Positions 48,103-50,174 of a stretch of DNA of 50,174 nt are shown in pieces. The position numbers and the translations under genes were made by a program. The notes under the pieces were generated by a model that saw only the letters and a list, made by a program, of their open reading frames with translations, made no database searches and was not told the DNA's origin. Within the stretch, counting starts at the first letter, position 1. Each line of letters begins with the position of its first letter. The stretch covers positions 1 to 50,174 of the forward strand of contig REBZ01000135.1 in the NCBI GenBank assembly GCA_007692495.1, in the 5' to 3' direction. This stretch comes from Alkalicoccus sp. (GTDB taxonomy: Bacteria; Bacillota; Bacilli; Bacillales; Salisediminibacteriaceae).

Positions 48103-48612
48103 ATGAGTACAAATTACAGAAATACAGGAACATCGAAGAGTAAAATAATTACCCCGATAACCCTGCTCGTATTAGCGCTGGGGGGAATTATCTTCTGGCT
48201 GGCAAAACGTTCGGGTCAAAGCAGCTCAAGCGGGACGCAGGGGTTTAAGGAAAAAGCACAGGAAGCAAATGAGCAGATTGATAAAGAAGAATTAAAAGCC
48301 GGGTTTCAGCGGGTAGTAGAGCTTGTAAAAACTGGCGCTTCTGATCTGCAGAAGATTTACGAAAATCAAGGGAAAGACCTGATAAATCAGACGCAGCAAG
48401 TAAAAGACCAGGTGGAAGACGTTGTTTCTACAGCTAAAGATGCCGGGGAAGAATTAAAAGAAATGAAAAATACAACCGGAGAGGAAGCAAAAGAGGAACT
48501 ACAAGGAGTAAAGGAGGCAGCAAAAGTAGAAAGCAGCACTTCTTCTGAAACAAACGAGGAGGAAGAGACTGCCAATCAAACCGTGCCCCCTTACACGGAC
48601 CCCCGCATCTAA
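48103..48612 (+). CDS. YtxH-like general stress membrane protein
   Basis: The 169-residue protein has one N-terminal membrane helix (about 16-34) and a long acidic, Gln/Glu/Lys-rich helical tail with FKEKAQEANEQIDKEELKAG and VKDQVEDVVSTAKDAGEELK, similar to YtxH and apolipoprotein-like stress proteins of Bacilli, which are often SigB-dependent. AGGAGGAGAC precedes the ATG. Ends in Pro/Thr-rich VPPYTDPRI. Transcription ends at 48668. Confidence 0.7.
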   Translation: MSTNYRNTGTSKSKIITPITLLVLALGGIIFWLAKRSGQSSSSGTQGFKEKAQEANEQIDKEELKAGFQRVVELVKTGASDLQKIYENQGKDLINQTQQVKDQVEDVVSTAKDAGEELKEMKNTTGEEAKEELQGVKEAAKVESSTSSETNEEEETANQTVPPYTDPRI

Positions 48613-48667
48613 CTAAGGACAAAAAATTAAGAGTTCCTTTCAGACATTTGTTTCACAAACTGGAACC

Positions 48668-48706
48668 AAAGCCCTGGCAGACCTACCACAGTCTGCCAGG
48701 GCTTTT
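48668..48706 (+). terminator. Strong terminator
   Basis: AAAGCCCTGGCAGAC and GTCTGCCAGGGCTTT are perfect 15-bp inverted arms with an 8-nt loop, followed by further T. Confidence 0.93.
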
Positions 48707-48852
48707 AAATTGCTGGCCACTTACATATAAAAGTAAAATCATTGTAATTTTAAACAGATAAACAGCAATCTATTTAATTTCTAATTACTAAAAATTTATT
48801 GGAGAAAAGACATAAGATAGTAGCTCTAAAATTGTGAAATAATAGCAGAAAA

Positions 48853-48881
48853 TTCACACATATTACGTGTTTATGTTCAAA
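48853..48881 (+). promoter_or_regulatory. Possible Pho box
   Basis: TTCACA (48853), TTACGT (48863), TTATGT (48871) and TTCAAA (48876) recall the TT(A/C)ACA direct repeats bound by PhoP. The spacing is not the clean 11 bp expected, so this is weak. Confidence 0.25.
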
Positions 48882-48891
48882 TATCTATCTT

Positions 48892-48920
48892 TTGACCCTG
48901 TACTTCTATAGACTTTATAG
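48892..48920 (+). promoter_or_regulatory. SigA promoter of the 5'-nucleotidase gene
   Basis: TTGACC (48892-48897) and TTATAG (48915-48920) are 17 bp apart, about 40 bp before the start codon. Confidence 0.6.
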
Positions 48921-48960
48921 AGAAAATGCTTTCCATATATAAACATCAGGAGGAGATAAT

Positions 48961-50174
48961 ATGAGAGCAGGAATGATAAAATCCAAGTCTATATCTGCAG
49001 GAGTTTTAGCAGCGGTACTTTTCGCGGGGGCATCCACCGCAGCGGCAGCACCCGGAAACAGCGGAAATGCCAATGGACCGAAGCTTGACGTAGAAGGGTT
49101 TATCGACGTGGACTCCACGAGCTTTACAATCGACTTTGACCGGACATATCCGCAGGGACTGGATGTGAACCGCACGCTTGACGTTGCAGTTTCCACAGGG
49201 GAAGAGGTCATTGAACCGGAGTTCACGGATTACGAAGTACATAATGACGACCGTTCTCAAGTAACGGTTACACACGCAGAGGACGACCTGGAAGGACTTT
49301 CCGGATCGATCACGGTTAATGGAGAAAGCTTTGATTTTGATTACGGTGAGGACGGAGAGCCTTTCGTGCTCGACATATTCCATACGAATGACATTCACGG
49401 CAAGATCGATCCTTTAGGAAAAATATCCGCTTTTATTGATGAAGAGGCAGAACAAGCAGAAAATCACTTATACTTGGATGGCGGAGATATTTTCAGTGGT
49501 AACGCCGTCGTGGATCTGCAGGACGGCGAGCCGATGGTGGAACTTTTAAACGCGATGAATCTCGACGCGATGGCGATCGGCAACCACGAATTTGATTACG
49601 GCCAGGAAGCTTTTGCGGAACGTGAAGAACAGGCTGAGTTTGACTGGCTGAGTGCGAACATGGAAGTAGAGGATTCGTCTATTCCTATCAGCCAGCCCCA
49701 GCCGTACGAAATTTATGAAATTGACGGCGTCGAAGTCGGGATCTTTGGTTTAACACAGGCCCCGCCGTCCACCCGTCCATCCGGAATTGAAGGGCTGAAT
49801 TTCCATGATTATGTGGAAACAGCAGAGAAGTATGAATACCTTGAGGAAGAAACCGATATCCTCATTGCCCTGACTCACATCGGAAACAGTGCCGATCAGC
49901 ATCTGGCAGAAAACGTGGATTTCTTTGACGTAATTATCGGCGGCCACTCCCACACCCGCCTGTTTGAAGAACAGATGGTAAACGGCACGCCGGTTGTCCA
50001 GGCAGGTGCTGACTCTCTTTTCGTAGGCCACTTTAACCTGGAATTTGACGGGGAAGAAGTGACATTCAACGACTATTACCTGCAGGAAACGGATGAACTG
50101 ACAGAAGTGAATCAGGACGTTCAGGATATGGTGGATGGTTACAATGAGGAAGCAGAAGAAGTACTGCAGGAAGT
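48961..50174 (+). CDS. Secreted 5'-nucleotidase/UshA family metallophosphoesterase, 3' end outside window
   Basis: The frame is open from 48961 to the window edge (404 codons). A signal peptide (ISAGVLAAVLFAGASTAAAA) is followed by an acidic beta-rich domain of about 95 residues and then the calcineurin-like phosphoesterase domain with DIFHTNDIHGKI (about 138-149), LDGGDIFSGN, IGNHEFDYG, ALTHIG and GGHSHT, all the metal-ligand motifs of UshA/YfkN enzymes. It would hydrolyse nucleotides or UDP-sugars outside the cell. The extra N-terminal domain is unusual in position. AGGAGGAGAT precedes the ATG. Confidence 0.9.
   Translation, partial: MRAGMIKSKSISAGVLAAVLFAGASTAAAAPGNSGNANGPKLDVEGFIDVDSTSFTIDFDRTYPQGLDVNRTLDVAVSTGEEVIEPEFTDYEVHNDDRSQVTVTHAEDDLEGLSGSITVNGESFDFDYGEDGEPFVLDIFHTNDIHGKIDPLGKISAFIDEEAEQAENHLYLDGGDIFSGNAVVDLQDGEPMVELLNAMNLDAMAIGNHEFDYGQEAFAEREEQAEFDWLSANMEVEDSSIPISQPQPYEIYEIDGVEVGIFGLTQAPPSTRPSGIEGLNFHDYVETAEKYEYLEEETDILIALTHIGNSADQHLAENVDFFDVIIGGHSHTRLFEEQMVNGTPVVQAGADSLFVGHFNLEFDGEEVTFNDYYLQETDELTEVNQDVQDMVDGYNEEAEEVLQE

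Overview
The window reads as chromosomal DNA of a low-to-mid GC Firmicute, most likely a halotolerant or alkaliphilic member of the Bacillaceae. Supporting signs are strong AGGAGG-type ribosome binding sites, compact rho-independent terminators, Bacillus-type families (YisL, YvrJ/DUF2922/DUF1659, SwrC-like RND pump, CYP152 peroxygenase, YtxH-like protein), and very acidic lipoproteins and exported proteins. The genus cannot be fixed from the sequence. I see no rRNA, tRNA, phage, intact insertion sequence or CRISPR array.

Layout. 1-5.8 kb: RDD protein, YisL, alanine dehydrogenase, KTSC protein, isoaspartyl dipeptidase with a DUF2243 protein and a His-rich exported partner. 5.8-12.7 kb: CYP152 peroxygenase behind a TetR-type palindrome, a tiny membrane protein, a marR-RND efflux operon, and a coiled-coil lipoprotein. 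12.9-20 kb: SDR, SpoIIAA-like protein, DUF1659-DUF2922-YvrJ operon, pcp-arsR-arsC, nitroreductase, flavin-fold protein, pterin dehydratase. 20-28 kb: degenerate EAL protein, quinone reductase, KamA-type radical SAM enzyme, RpiR regulator, TRAP-TAXI transporter. 28-34.5 kb: LysR regulator divergent from an ABC importer (ATPase, binding protein, fused permease) plus an MBL hydrolase. 34.5-43.5 kb: ACR3/BASS transporter, lipoproteins, GNAT, methyltransferase, second RDD protein, AIM24, SDR, and a decaying membrane-protein cluster. 43.5-50.2 kb: zinc-ribbon membrane protein, AT-rich rhomboid, frameshifted alpha/beta hydrolase, LysR/LysE pair, YtxH-like protein and the start of a secreted 5'-nucleotidase.

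The main discovery is a set of intergenic phased-repeat elements. Three copies (about 18.47, 24.42 and 38.81 kb) carry eight TTGGTAGAATT-like units at steps of 21-21-19-21-22-21-21 bp (the last step is 22 in one copy). Two further copies (14.27 and 28.28 kb) carry TTATAATGATTAA-like units at 21 bp with one 31-bp step in the same place. The steps are close to two or three turns of the DNA helix. Every copy lies downstream of a gene, in that gene's direction, and four of the five lie between convergent genes. The fixed order of steps and unit variants points to defined elements rather than drifting tandem repeats; their function is unknown. A separate dispersed repeat beginning GGCTCTGTTAAAGCTCC occurs at 43.9 and 19.6 kb, with partial copies at 17.8 and perhaps 7.6 kb.

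Other points of interest: a membrane-protein gene split at an in-frame A_AAA_AAG slippery heptamer, a hydrolase with a single-base frameshift but all catalytic residues present, an IadA with Glu in place of the metal-bridging Lys, and several clear operator palindromes (CYP152, arsC, marR, EAL gene, LysR/ABC).
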